NCBI GenBank assembly: GCA_964017045.1 | Contig: OZ024802.1 | Location: 9,994,435 to 10,058,434 of the forward strand | Source: Omphiscola glabra | Taxonomy: Eukaryota; Mollusca; Gastropoda; Lymnaeidae | DNA: 64,000 nt | Reading direction: 5' to 3' | Shown here: one piece after another, positions 1 to 12,117 of the stretch | Layout of the letters: every line of letters starts with the position of its first letter | Position numbering within the stretch: position 1 is the first letter of the stretch | The notes under the pieces: generated by a model | Database searches by the model: none | The model's input: only the letters and a program-made list of their open reading frames with translations | What the model was told of the DNA's origin: nothing | Translations under genes and position numbers: made by a program

Positions 1-332
1 CGTCACCGTGAACTGAGGGGAAAGAAACTATTCTGATTAAAAGTATAATTTTTTTTAAAAAACTATATTATTTGGTATGTTTTAATTAACCGTACTTAAC
101 TTACTGGAATTGAGTTTAGAAAGAACAAACATGATTTTGGAACAAACCCAACTTGGTAAAAAGTAGGCGGCAACCACGGGCAAGCTACTCTGTTTTACAA
201 AAATGTGAACGTAGCCCATAGCGGGGTCATGTTAATGCTGGGTGCTACAATATTCGGTGCGAATAGCGTTGAGATTTTTTTAAGTTGTAAATATTGAGTT
301 GTTTTGAAACGGATTTGTTTGTTTAAATCTTG

Positions 333-415
333 TGCGGGCTCTGCGGGGCTCCGTATAGGGGGGCTTGTTATAGTGGGGCTCCTTATAGCGGGGCTCCTTA
401 TAGCGGGGCTCCACT
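333..415. repeat. short GC-rich repeat, about 20-bp unit
   Basis: About four imperfect copies of a GGGGCTCCTTATAGCG-type unit. The rest of 1-534 shows nothing I can assign. Confidence 0.6.
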
Positions 416-534
416 GTGCCTAGATTATTGTAGTTTGTACTCGAAATTATGGTTTTAATTGAAATGACTTAAAAGCAGTTGTTTTTTTTAATTCTATAAT
501 ATTGTCTAACAAAATCCATCCTAATCAATGTATT

Positions 535-893
535 TGACTTTTGTCTTGTAGGCTTTTGTCTGGTAGGATTTTGTCTGGTAGACTTTTGTCTGGGAGGCTT
601 TTGTCTGGGAGGCTTTTGTCTGGTAGTATTTTTTCTGGTAGGCTTTTGTCTGTGAGGCTTTTGTCTGGGAGGATTTAGTCTGGGAGGCTTCTGCCTGGGA
701 GGCTTTTGTCTGGGAGGCTTTTGTCTAATAGACCTTTGCTGGGGAGGCTCGTGTTTTGGAGGCTCTTGTCTGATAGACTTTCGCATGGGAGGCTTGTGTC
801 TAGGAGGCTTTAGTCTGGGAGGCTTGTGTCTAGGAGGCTTGTGTCTAGGAGGCTTGTGTCTAGGAGGCTTGTGTCTAGGAGGCTTGTGTCTGG
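535..893. repeat. 15-bp minisatellite
   Basis: About 24 units of the form TTTTGTCTGGGAGGC with point changes; later units become TTGTGTCTAGGAGGC. The multiple-of-three unit creates a long open frame on the minus strand (RQKPP repeats) that is not a gene. Confidence 0.95.
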
Positions 894-1147
894 ATGTGGG
901 GGGAGCACTTTTAAAATAAAAAAAATATATGTCAGTTTTAAAAATAACACTGTTAGTCCCAAAAAATCAGCGTAAGAGTTTATGAGGTACTAACAAACAA
1001 ACCCACAAACACATTTTGACCTTTACATATCTTATACGTTTTCAGGGAAACTTCAACATACTTATCACCTGTTTATTTAAATTATCACTTTGTCATTTAA
1101 ATCATTTCTCTGTCACGGTCGGTGAAATGGTTCGGAGTCGAACATTT

Positions 1148-1363
1148 TTTCTGTTAGTAGAAATGTAAGAATATAATGATGAATTGTTTCTGTTAGTAGA
1201 AATGTAAGAATATAATGATGAATTGTTTCTGTTAGTAGAAATGTAAGAATATAATGATGAATTGTTTCTGTTAGTAGAAATGTAAGAATATAATGATGAA
1301 TTGTTTCTGTTAGTAGAAATGTAAGAATATAATGATGAATTGTTTCTGTTAGTAGAAATGTAT
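1148..1363. repeat. 39-bp tandem array, about 5.5 copies
   Basis: Nearly identical 39-bp units starting CTGTTAGTAGAAATGTAAG; starts at 1151, 1190, 1229, 1268, 1307 and 1346. High identity suggests recent expansion. A minus-strand open frame across it is an artefact. Confidence 0.97.
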
Positions 1364-2545
1364 AATTTGATCATGATGATTTACAGTTACCAAACAATGT
1401 ATTTTCGTGGCACTGTCCACAACGTCACTGCAACGCACTTCATTAAGTAAATGGGCGATGACATGAAACGACAACAACAGTTCTCAACCCTGATGTTTGC
1501 GATCCTATTAATATCCCCAAACGTGGGGATCGTTTTGATAACATCAACAAGTTCAAGCACAGGTTTGCGTTGTTTGACTGTAGCGACATCTTCACACACT
1601 TCACCGCTCGCTGATACTGACACGGCCTGGCGAGGACCCCTCCAAATAAATTCAGGAGTGGCTTCGCCCCAGTAACGTTGTCATGTGATATCATGCAGTG
1701 GCTCTCAACACTGAGTACACAATTCGTGGGATGATAATATAGAGAAGGGTCTCCAGAGATGCCCAGAGTTACTCCATCATTAACCGATACCAACATCTCA
1801 CAAAAAATGTGGGGTTGGGGGGGGGGGGGGAATTCACCGTGAATTGTGACAACAGTTCGTTGTTTATTTAATCACATGTTCCTGCGGACAATTTTGTAAG
1901 ATAACCAGTTTTTTATGTATTGTGTTCTAAAAATATCAATTTTCAAATGCTATTTAGGCCTATGTTAATATGTTAGGTCGTAATCTTCACATTTCTTCTC
2001 AAACAAGTGATAATATTACATTCATCAAGTCTCAATTTTAAATGTTTATAGCTGCTGGCATCCTTGTTATGGATTTAAAACCCGAATTTGTTGGAACGTT
2101 TATAAAGCCAGATTTAGAAGAATTAAAAAAATTGTGTCCGAATATCGTTGATGTCGATATCGTATATACGATCTTTCATTGCCAGGGGGCGCCTCGATCA
2201 TCTCAAGTAGACATACAACATCGTTTATAGAATATCTTTTGAGATACGTTCTGCTATTTGTAATCGATTATCTTATTTAGTCTATAAAAATCAAGGTGAT
2301 GGAAGCTCTTTGATACCTTATTGTATGCGACTGGAAAAAGTGTGATAAAAATATTCTAAAAGTGAAGAACATATAGATATAAAGATCTACAGGGTGGCTC
2401 AGAAAAGTTATAAGAAAAAGTTTTACCCTACCCCTTTACCCACCACTCCAATATTTGCTGAGATAACAACTGTCAAACAGACCAAAGACCTCACCCATTT
2501 TTAGACGTAATGACAGTTGTCAGCTATCTCGATTGCATTGATTTG
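1364..2545. other. no gene seen
   Basis: Unique-looking sequence with a G run at 1813-1830. A 62-codon plus-strand frame (2042-2230, MDLKPEFVGTFIKPDLEELK) is not recognised and has no clear splice context. An inverted repeat, 2459-2475 against 2513-2532, can form a stem. Confidence 0.5.
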
Positions 2546-2547
2546 TG

Positions 2548-2695
2548 ATGGCCAGTTTGCAATTTTCTCCATGTGGCCAGGTTGCAATCTACTCCATGTG
2601 GCCACTTGGCAATCTACTCTTTGTGGTCAGTTGGCAATCTACTCCATAAGGCCAGTTGGCAATCTACTCCATGTGGCACCCGACAATCTACTCCA
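2548..2695. repeat. 25-bp imperfect tandem repeat
   Basis: Six degenerate copies of CCAGTTGGCAATCTACTCCA plus a few bases. Confidence 0.85.
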
Positions 2696-2699
2696 TGCG

Positions 2700-3415
2700 C
2701 CCTACATCGGTGACGAGCAACCGTGAAGTCATGACACTGAGTTGTTTCGAGTCAACGAATGCTGGGGCTTTTAAGTAGCATCATTGTGTGAGAGTCTGTC
2801 AAAGTTACAAAATGTCTTTGTGTGAGGGATTGTCAAAGTTTCAAGAAACAATTGTTTCACAAGTTTGTGTGAGGAGCAGAAAAAGTAAAGGATACCGTTT
2901 TACAAGTATTGTGTGAAGGTGATGAACAACAAAAGATAACAGAAGCATGTCTTTAATATAGCTCTATACGTCTGTCTTAATTTATTGATAAATCAATGTA
3001 AGGCATCATAACGATCACATAATCTGCTCCTTACTTTTTTTTAAACAACCGATTGTCTAAATCAATTTCTACTTAATTAAACATAGTTCGTTTTAGGATT
3101 TTATTGATTTATAGAGCTCTAATTTTAAATTGGCTTCTTTTTATAAACAAAATGCATGAGACTTTTACATCAGTATATTAATTTACATTTACACAGTATT
3201 GCTATCTCTCAACTCTTTGATTCGCCGTATTAAAAAGACAAATAAACCTTTTTTAAACGAATACATAATTGGAAATGGAAATTTCTGCAAGCAATTATAG
3301 ATTATGCTTTGAAATGTTGAATATGCCACATGTGGAAGGAAAGTGCGATAGTGATGCTAGAGTTTTATTCATTTAGTTGCATCCCCCCTCCCACACACAC
3401 CTTTTGAATTAATCC
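2700..3415. other. no gene seen
   Basis: AT-rich intergenic sequence; two loose copies of a GTGTGAGG...TGTCAAAGTT motif near 2786-2845 are the only structure noted. Confidence 0.5.
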
Positions 3416-3505
3416 CAAAATTTGTTTGGGGAAGTTTTCAATGAGCCCCCTCGCCTTCCCCCCCCCCACACACCGGCATTCGCTCTGGAGCCGAAGGTGC
3501 CCTTA

Positions 3506-4176
3506 ATTTCTGCTTATTCCCCTCCCCCACGCCTATCAATGTGATACTAAGTTATTCCCCCCCCCCACGCCTATCAATTTGATACTACGTTATTCCCCTC
3601 CCCCACACCTATCAATGTGATCCTACGTTATTCCCCTCCCCCACGCCTATCAATGTGATACTACGTTATTCCCCCCTCCCTTACGGCTATCACTGTGATA
3701 CTACGTTATTCCCCTCCCCCACACCTATCAATGTGATACTACGTTATTCCCCTCCCCCACGCCTATCACTGTGATACTACGTTATTCCCCCTCCCCCACA
3801 CCTATCAATGTGATACTACGTTATTCCCCCCCTCCCCCACACCTATCAATGTGATACTACGTTATTCCCCCCTCCCCCACACCTATCAATGTGATCCTAC
3901 GTTATTCCCCTCCCCCACGCCTATCAATGTGATACTACGTTATTCCCCCCTCCCTTACGGCTATCACTGTGATACTACGTTATTCCCCTCCCCCACACCT
4001 ATCAATGTGATACTACGTTATTCCCCTCCCCCACGCCTATCACTGTGATACTACGTTATTCCCCCTCCCCCACACCTATCAATGTGATACTACGTTATTC
4101 CCCCCCTCCCCCACACCTATCAATGTGATACTACGTTATTCCCCCCTCCCCCACACCTATCAATGTGATACTACGG
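3506..4176. repeat. 37-38-bp C-rich minisatellite with a 274-bp higher-order duplication
   Basis: About 17 copies of a unit containing ACCTATCAATGTGATACTACG followed by TTATTCCCCTCCCCCAC. Variant units recur at a fixed offset: the GTGATCCTAC variant at 3621 and 3895, the TTACGGCTAT variant at 3681 and 3955, both 274 bp apart, so a seven-unit block was duplicated. The flanks (3420-3530 and 4200-4400) resemble a dispersed repeat also present near 8780-9060, so the array probably grew inside that element. Confidence 0.95.
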
Positions 4177-4563
4177 TGGCGAAACTAATCTAGGACCAAA
4201 AGAAAACCTTGTGGCGTGCCACGACTGGAATCAATTCAGGATGGCAATTCCTTTTTGCACGTTGATAGAAGTCCTTCCCCACCCACCCCAAACTCCAGGA
4301 ATGACCCCTCCCTGAAACACATTTTCGGATATACTGAGTTCAGGTATATACCAAAATGCGCACCTTGGCTTTGAATTATTCAAATATTTTCTGGGTTAGG
4401 GTTAAACCCTTCCTGGACCACTCCGGACTTTCGCTTGGGGACCTTTGGATCCCTTGATTTCTGCCTTACCTCCTCCAATCGAAATGACTGTCGAGGCACC
4501 TTTGTAGCTACAAAAAAAAGACGCAGCTGAGACCTAAAGCATACCCTAAGGCAGCGGCCCTGA

Positions 4564-4715
4564 CAGAGGCGTAACTGGGTTTTTGGCGCCCTTGGCTAAT
4601 TTATTTTTTAAATAATAAAAATTTAAAAATTAGAGATTTAGCGGCGCCTTTTTGAACTGGCACAGGCCGGCGCCCTTGGCAACTGCCCCAATGCCAAGCC
4701 GTTGTTACGCCTATG
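4564..4715. mobile_element. hAT-type MITE, 152 bp, perfect 8-bp target duplication
   Basis: Terminal inverted repeats CAGAGGCGTAAC and (reverse complement of right end) CATAGGCGTAAC. The flanking octamer GGCCCTGA occurs at 4556-4563 and 4716-4723. No coding sequence inside. The 8-bp duplication with CA(G/T) ends points to the hAT superfamily. Confidence 0.85.
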
Positions 4716-5059
4716 GGCCCTGATATCTGAAAATAGCTACACTGCGCAAACTTGTGGTACGCAAAATTAGATTGATAATTGCGGAAAACTGCACCAACAA
4801 TTATTTTTTACACCACTTCCTTTAAGAGAAGCTATACAATATACCAAGTCTAATCAAAGGGTTTGTGGGAGGGGAGATTGGGAGCCGCTGCCCAAGTGTG
4901 CAACAAATTGAATGAATATATATATTGAGGGAGATGGAGTTACAGCTGGCCCTGGTCGTCTTTATAATCAAATAATTTAGTGCTGAACTTTCCCAGCTGC
5001 GGTGTGAATTAGTCATGCCGCAGAAAACCACGTAAACCCTATTAGAGGGCGTCTGTTAA

Positions 5060-5390
5060 CACCTACGAGTCCCCCCGGGGTGGGAAGGGGGGTCTTTAGA
5101 GACGTAAATTATATCCACCCCAGCCCAAGGAAGTCCGGCCCGGTTGCTGTGTAAGCATCAACCCGGCTGGCCAGGCGTCCCTTCTCTGATGCGGCCTCAA
5201 TCGCATAGTCAATCGAGTGGAAGGGTGGGTGGGGCCGTCTCAGGGGCGGGGAGCCCTCGGCATGCCGCTTCGCGGCCTGACTGGAATAAAGACCACGGGG
5301 GGAGTGGTTGAATGCCAGTTGGGGGCGGTGGAGGTGTGTTGGGGAAGACCTTATGAGCCTTGGCTCGATGGTCTGCTGATTTTCTTAAGT
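5060..5390 (+). repeat. dispersed repeat, copy 1
   Basis: GC-rich block that matches 17680-18030 in inverted orientation. Shared landmarks include ATCCACCCCAGCCCAAG, GGGCGG followed by GCCGCTTCGCGGC, and GAATAAAGA/GAAATAAAGA. No protein frame is shared in a convincing way, so it is probably a non-coding interspersed element. Confidence 0.7.
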
Positions 5391-5394
5391 ATGT

Positions 5395-6380
5395 TAGTTA
5401 GTGCTGCTGAATGCACTGCCCAAAGGCGAAGCTGGGGTTAGTGCCACCTTGGGTTGGCCAAGAATTTTGCCGACCCTTCCACGATAAAAACCCGGCAGTC
5501 AGCTGAAAATGATGCCCCTCCTATAAAAAAGAAGAAAAAAACATGTGTGAATTGCCTCTTCATTCGCCACTAGCACAGCCCACCCGAACATCAAAATTGA
5601 CCGTTCCCATCCCCTCTTCGGAACACATTGTCTGAAAGAAACACTGCAAGCCAAACATGCAGAATTGAACCAGGTCCATGGTGGTGGGGGTTTTCATCCA
5701 CCACTCGGGGGGCGGGGGGATAGACGCCCCTCGCTAGCTATATCTTTTTACCATTGCGTTATAACCATGAGAATGTTACTAATATGCAATGTAAGACAAG
5801 ATTATTGGAGTGTCCAAATTTTTACTCCAGATGAATCAGACGTCATTGAAGTGAAACTTTCTAGTGGGCATAGGCACATGCATTGCTTGACATACTTTTC
5901 CAACAACAAACAAAACATTTATTTTTTAAAAATATTTGTATAAAGTTAAAGCTTAAGTCACAGAAAATGAGGAAATTTGAGTTGGGGCGGTTTTGAAGAG
6001 GAAGCAGGGCGTACCAGAAGCAAATTATATATTTGCTGGCATCCGTGCGTCACGATGTGACGATGGTGTGGAATTGCCAGGACGAAATCCACAAGGCCTG
6101 GATTCTTCTTCTAGCATTATAAGCTGGTTCCCAGCAGCAAATCGCCTCTCTCCACGCCGCTGGATAACCCAAGGGAACATCATTATATATAAGAGAAGAT
6201 TCTGATATAAGAGATTGTCAGCATCCGTCATATCGTATTTCTTGACAATGTCTTAAATTCTATTTATGTAAACTTTACAAGGTCCCAGTGTTTCTTTCAG
6301 GCATACCTCCGGGGGGGGGCACTGCCCCCCCCCGGAGCAAGTCAAGTGCCCCCCCCCCCGGGGAAAATGTGTAAAAAATA
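5395..6380. mobile_element. fragments of hAT-like MITEs
   Basis: Several pieces resemble terminal sequences seen elsewhere: TGAAAGAAACACTGCAAG at 5633 recurs at 9572 and inverted near 6288, adjoining C- or G-rich runs. Boundaries and target duplications are not clear, so the elements are old or nested. Confidence 0.4.
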
Positions 6381-7540
6381 ATAATTTAAAAAAAAAAAAC
6401 TACTCTAAATTTAATTTTTATAAAATTTTTAAAAGTTATTGAAATGTGTGCCTTTAATCGATTACAATTATTGGAACAAAAAAAATATCGCTTTGTTCGA
6501 TATATATATTGATGATCCTTAGCGTTCAGGTTAATCTTGTTACAGGATCGCAGAAATCGATTATAAATATGGTTTTGTTTTGAAAATTGGCCGCTCCTGA
6601 TCATAAGCTAAATCTTACTTTTTCTGATTCGCAGATATCGGTATCTTTTATTTAATTACATTTTGCAGCTGCAAAAGTTGAAAGACTTTTTAATAACCCT
6701 GTATTAAACTACCTTTTCATCGATATAAATGCCTGTAAATTAAATATAGCTCTTGCTAAGAAATAAACATGTGCAATCTGTTTTCAAATTATATTGTATA
6801 ATAGCATCATGCTTTAAAAAATAATTTTTAGCAAACATTTTAATGTAGTAGATTCCATAGATGTATGCTGACATAGATAAAATGAAAATTAAAAAATAAT
6901 AATAATAATAATTTTTAAACAAAAAAATAGGAATTTACCGGTTACATACAAATAGTGGACATTTCATCATAATTATTAAATCGAGTGTTTCTATTTTTTT
7001 AACACAGTTTCGGGAACAGATTAAAATGATTTTTTAAAAAGTCTTTATTTATTAAATCCCCAATGACTTTTCTCTGTTAATATAATAATAATAAACAATC
7101 TTCCCCAGCTGTTTGAACTATTTAAAAAAAAATTATTTTAAGATGATAATCCAGTAGAAAGAATATAATATATATTTAAACAACGAATAAAAAAAATCGA
7201 GTATTTCGATTATCTTGTAAATGCCATTTTTGGTAGTAAAATCTTAACTAGCATCTCTCCCGTTGCTCTACAGTTAAGTGTTCAATGATGCGAAACTAAA
7301 TTTAACTACGGTATGTAAAAAAAAAATGCATTCTTGCATTTTGAATTTATCAAAAAATTTCCGGGGCCTATAACGTTTTAAGGGGCGAGTCTAAGCTAAA
7401 GAGTATCTCTCGATAAAAAACATACCATAAGGGCTCCCAACTGGACTGAATTAATTTAATATTGTGCTGGTGGAAGAGTTAGTGATGTCCTGTTATTATC
7501 GTTATTTCTAGCGCTTCCCACCCAAATGTCTGAAATGTTT
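6381..7540. other. no gene seen
   Basis: Strongly AT-rich sequence without a recognisable frame or repeat beyond short AAT runs (6897-6913, 7080-7094). Confidence 0.5.
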
Positions 7541-7544
7541 ACAT

Positions 7545-8505
7545 CAGTGGCGCTTCATCCCATTTAGGGCCCTGGCCTGCTCCACCCCATTCTTCCATTG
7601 GGATCGATCCATCGCTTTACACCTCCACGTGCGAACCCCAACCTTTGTAAGCCCTTCTCTACATCGTCAATCCATTTTATATTGTTGTGACTATGGATGG
7701 GTATTTGTACAATTGATATAGCTCTTAGTTTGTACGGATTCCCAAAACAAAATTGTCTATCATCGGGTCATATATTTAGCAGGTTCTCTGCTTTTCTGGT
7801 AGGAACCAAGTCTCACTACTGGTCGTGTGACAGTGGTATATACTGCCTTCTTTGTTCCCTTAGCGAGATTTTTGCTTTGAAGTAGCTTTTGTAAATTGAA
7901 ATAAGAACGGTTGCATGCTGTTATTCTTTCTTGCACCTCCGATTGTATTTCCTCTTGCTTATTTATAGTCACCCCTAGATATTTGAAAGTAGCTACCCTC
8001 TCAAAGGCGTAGATGTTCATATTGATGAAGTCATCAGTGCTTATTTCCTGACATTATCATAAATATTGCCTTCGCTTTATTTACATCAAGACCAGCTTTG
8101 ACCGTAACATCTTCAATTTCCCTGAAAGTTTTAATTATATCATCAATGCTGTTTCTACCAAGTAGCGCTATATCGTCTGTGTAGGCCAGGTATTGCAGTG
8201 GCTGGCTTTATAAAGTTCCTTATGGATGTTCTGTACCACCTCTCAGGTGCTCACACGTATGTTTCTACTGCTTTTTTCTAAAGTGATGTTGAAAATGATA
8301 CACGGATTTCCTTGTCTGAGGCCCAGATTGATTGGGAACTCCCTCAAGTACTCCCTCTGTACTTTGATTCTACTTTTGTAGTTATCCATCGTCATATGTA
8401 TGAGTCGGGTAAGTTTGTTAAGGACTCCAAGTTCCTGCACAGCATCGTTCATGTATTTCCTGTCTATGCTATCATTACCTGATTTGTAGTCCACATATAG
8501 TTAGT
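7545..8505 (-). pseudogene. decayed non-LTR retrotransposon (reverse transcriptase and C-terminal region)
   Basis: Read on the minus strand with several frameshifts. From 5': SIDRKYMNDAVQELGVLNKL and FPINLGLRQGNP (RT palm/finger), LAYTDDIALLGRNSIDDII at about 8190-8130 (YTDD variant of the FADD/YADD catalytic box), FKYLGVTIN...ITACNRSYFNLQKLLQ (thumb region), RPVVRLGS, and a C-terminal WRCKAMDRSQWKNGVEQAR. Stops and frameshifts make it inactive. The clade was not assigned. Confidence 0.9.
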
Positions 8506-8589
8506 GTATGTTGATGTATTCTTAGCATTTTTCTACGAGACATCTAACAGTAAATATATGAACGTTTGAAATGCCCCTTCACACAATGT

Positions 8590-8740
8590 CTTAAAGATAC
8601 ATTGAATACAGTGCATGATACCCTCACTAGGTAACTCTTGTTACCAGTGAAATATCCGCATCAACACCAGGCACAGAAACATTGCAAATCCCATCTACAT
8701 TCATTGGAGCCATAATGATCAATAAATTTGAACCACAATG
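8590..8740. repeat. dispersed repeat shared with 32300-32400
   Basis: CCAGGCACAGAAACAT, CATCCCCTCTACAT-like and GGAGCC(A)TAATGATCAATA segments occur in the same order in both places. Possibly a fragment of the same retroelement as the adjacent LINE relic. Confidence 0.55.
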
Positions 8741-8779
8741 CATCACTGCCTTTTGAATTTATTATTTTTAACTAAAGGT

Positions 8780-9510
8780 GACCACTGCCCTCACTTTTGC
8801 TCAAACTCTTTTGATTCCTCAATTTCTGCTACCCCCCCCCCTCCTTTTTTTTTTCCTTGACGTCGATCAATGTGACTACCGGGTTGAATCTAATCTTGTG
8901 TCAAATGATTTTCTTCGGCACACCACAACCAGAATGAATTTAGTTTGTGTCTGGCACTGGTCGCCATAATTCCTCCCCCTGACGCTTGAAAAATTATTTC
9001 CCCCTATCAAATGAAAGTCTTATCAAAACATTCAAATCATGTATACTCCAAAATGCACCTTTTGATTGTTAAACAATCACACATTTTCTGCTGCCCTACT
9101 TCCCGATAAAAATTACTTGCCATGACAGCGAAATTTGGTGCTGATATATACACTGCCCAGCGGCGTGCCTAGTGTTAGCGCCAACCTAGGTGGGTTAACT
9201 TTTTTGCCACGCTACCTTTCTCGATAGAAACTCTGCAGATGTCCGAAAATCCCGCCGCTCCATCTAAAGAAAAAATGACACCTGGGAAGACCAAATGTTC
9301 GCCCCCCCCCCCCCCACTTCTGCGTCACTGACGTGAGTCTTTGATGACAGGGGACAAGATTAATTTTTACACCCCCCCCCCCCCGCTAAACTCTGAAACC
9401 TATTATTTTCATCCATTAACACTATAGCCCATTAGATGCCCCCGCTAGTCTGGCGCCCGGGGACATATGTCCCATCTGCCACCCCTTAGCTACGCCTCTG
9501 GCCACTGAAA
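8780..9510. repeat. dispersed C-rich repeat and nested MITE ends
   Basis: 8790-9070 matches the flanks of the 3.5-kb array (GATCAATGTGACTAC, ACTCCAAAATGCACCTT). 9158-9500 starts CAGCGGCGTGCC and ends TAGCTACGCCTCTG, typical hAT-MITE ends, but no matching octamer flanks them, so this is probably nested or deleted. Confidence 0.5.
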
Positions 9511-10105
9511 AACTGGCACTGCCCCCCCGAACGTCAAAAGTGCCCCCTCGGGGGAAAATTTCTGAAAGAAACACTGCAAGGTCCAATGCCACACTGTAAA
9601 ATGTGCACTGTGACGTCATGTCTAGCAATCGACATGGAATCGTCCATTAAGTTTCTCATTTAGTAATGGTTTGTTGCATTTCTTTTTCTGGGTAAAATAT
9701 TGAGTAGTTGCCGGTGCAGTAGATTGAGATTGTTCCACCTTTGGGTGCAATCAAATGCTGTGTTAGTCTTGCATAATACAACAATTGTAATCTAGGCGTA
9801 ATTGAGAGGTCTTCTTCGTGAACTAACAGAACACCAAGAAACAACTGTACGCATTGAGTTAGTAACGCTTGTCTATTAACGTACATTTTACTCTGTAGAA
9901 TGTAGGGTGCTTGTAGAATGAAGGAGGTTAAAATATTGTATTGAACATCAGCACAACACTCTCATAACAATGTCAACTCATCTATTGCATTTTTTAAATT
10001 ATAAACGCATTTACAATCAGTCAGGTTTTAGCATCTCGCATAACCATTTCAAGATTTTACAGCTTGCTACTTTGTATGTATCCGTACCAATGAGAATTGT
10101 CTCCT
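9511..10105. other. no gene seen
   Basis: Contains the recurring TGAAAGAAACACTGCAAG segment at 9572; otherwise nothing recognised. Confidence 0.5.
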
Positions 10106-10107
10106 AA

Positions 10108-10425
10108 TTATTATTAGAAGTTTTCTATAGCGTAGTACCCCAACCTAGGGCTGGGCTCACCACGCTGTACATACAATTTAACAAACATAATCATGAACTT
10201 AAAAATTAACATACATTAATTAAATAAAACAAAACAAATGTGTATTCGCTCCAACCAATCCATAACTTTTTAAATGTAAAGCCATGGGTGGCACCCAGCA
10301 GTATTGTCTATCGGTCACAGGGGGGGGGGGGGGATCAGTCAGGATAGTAGAGTTTAAAGAGATGTGTTTTGGGTGCAGTTTTGAAGGCTGTGATGGTTGG
10401 TATATTGCGGATGTGTAGTGGAAGA
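10108..10425 (-). mobile_element. CR1/L2-like LINE 3' fragment
   Basis: On the minus strand this reads like 60950-61215: a remnant of the AFKTA..KTHLFKL C-terminus (10340-10425), then a 3' region ending CCCAGCCCTAGGTTGGGG, ACGCTATAG and an ATT/AAT-type tail at 10108-10120. A G run interrupts it at 10321-10334. Confidence 0.8.
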
Positions 10426-10429
10426 GATA

Positions 10430-10955
10430 ATTAAATATGATTTTTTAAATATTTTTTGTAGCTATTTCTAATATCTGTCTTAACCCCTTTATATATTATG
10501 ATTCCAAAAATATGAGACAAGAATCTAACAAATTCAATCAATTCCGAAAACAATCCTAGAAAAAACTAATCACTCCGTTTAAGCAACAGATTCATGATCT
10601 TGTTGACGTACATTTGATGGCCTGATTGAATTCAAGTATGTCATCTCATTAAAGTTCAGAATCAATGGTGCATCTGCTGCCGGTTTTTTTAATAACTTCC
10701 ACAACAATTTGTGTAAAGTGTTCACTATAGTAAATGTACAGAGGACCTTTTACTTCCCAGCCCGTTCGTACTGATCTCTTCAGTTAAACAAGTCTGCATA
10801 AAATATTTGTAATATATTTAATTATTTATATCGTTAACTCAATTTTCATGTCTTTGATCCAAAATATTTTCACTTGTTTTTGACAAAACGCGAGTTAAAT
10901 TATATGTATAGTACTTAATTTAAATTGTCATATAAGTGCATTATGTTGAGTGCTT
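10430..10955. other. no gene seen
   Basis: AT-rich; no repeat or frame identified. Confidence 0.5.
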
Positions 10956-10956
10956 A

Positions 10957-11310
10957 CACTTCCTTAGATCGAGAGCTAAAGTAAATAGCAAACATGTCCT
11001 TAAGTTGAGAGCTAAAGTAATTAGCAAACATTTCCTTAGGTTGAGAGCTAAAGTAATTAGCAAACATTTCCTAAGGTTGAGAGCTAAAGTAATTAGCAAA
11101 CATTTCCTTAGGTAGAGAGCTAAAGTAAATAGTAAACATTTCCTAAGGTTGAGAGCTAAAGTAAATAGCAAACATTTCCTTAGCTTGAGAGCTAAAGTAA
11201 TTAGCAAACATGTCCTTAGGTTCAGAGCTAAAGTAAATAGCAAACATTTCCTTAGATTGAGAGCTAAAGTAAACAGCAAACATTTCATTTGGGTGAAAGC
11301 TAAAGTTTAG
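10957..11310. repeat. 36-bp minisatellite, about 10 copies
   Basis: Units of GAGAGCTAAAGTAATTAGCA plus AACATTTCCTTAGGTT with small variants. The open frame on the minus strand (KCLLFTLALNLR repeated) is an artefact of a 36-bp period. Confidence 0.96.
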
Positions 11311-12010
11311 AACATGATAAAATAAGTTTTCCGTTTGTTATCTCGAAATACCTTCAGTTAAATCTGTCAGAACATGATCTGGCGTGAGCTGTCACAACAT
11401 GCGATAGGTCATAGAAGTTACAGCAGGTGTCCTCACATAATGGCGAACATGCCACTTGATGTGCATTGTAATATGTGCTGAACATACGCAAACATACAAC
11501 TTCTTGGGGCGCTGGGTTGCTTTGACATACATCTCTGCCCTATAACAGAATATCAGCAGGTGCATGGTGAGCGGCCTTTATAGTGAACCGTTGTTGGAGA
11601 CATATTTTAGACCCGTTCATGTCAATAAGAAATCCCTTTTTACTGAGATAACCGTACTTTCATCATGGTAGAGAAGGTGTGAAAAGATAGCGTCAAACTA
11701 TTCATGTAACACAGACAACATTACAGTTTGTGAAGCTGTATTTAAGACGCATGCAGAAACAGCATTAAATCCGGTTTGTCCTTCTCAAATTTTGTCAAAA
11801 CAAAGGTGGGTTTTCTAAATTTATATTTGACAATGACCCCCATGAATATTTAACCAAATTGTTTTCATCGCCAAGTAACGATGACACATAACAAGTTAAT
11901 GTTTGACTTACATAAATAATCATCTCATCGTGTAACACTGGGTGATCGTTGGACAAATACGGAATTTGAAAGCAGAGCTGGACACTGGACACGATACTCA
12001 CATGTGTATG
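11311..12010. other. no gene seen; region downstream of M1AP
   Basis: Contains nothing recognisable. Short frames here are not supported by splice signals. Confidence 0.5.
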
Positions 12011-12025
12011 GAGAAAATAAAAATG

Positions 12026-12031
12026 TTTATT
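12026..12031 (-). other. candidate polyadenylation signal for M1AP
   Basis: AATAAA on the minus strand, 87 bases beyond the proposed TAG stop of M1AP. Confidence 0.45.
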
Positions 12032-12117
12032 GAAGCAGTAACGCAAACCATAACAACAAATACAGCAACATTGGGCTGTATTTGCAGCGTCATCTCTAAA
12101 ACACATTCCTTTCTGTC

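Noticed and set aside
469..786. 105-codon basic repeat protein (RQKPP) on the minus strand
   Set aside because: Product of a 15-bp minisatellite; the array continues beyond the frame and there is no gene context.
2042..2230. 62-codon frame MDLKPEFVGTFIKPDLEELK
   Set aside because: Looks protein-like but is short, unrecognised, and has no clear splice sites; not reported as a gene.
9158..9500. MITE with clear boundaries
   Set aside because: Ends look right but no matching target duplication; reported only as repeat fragments.
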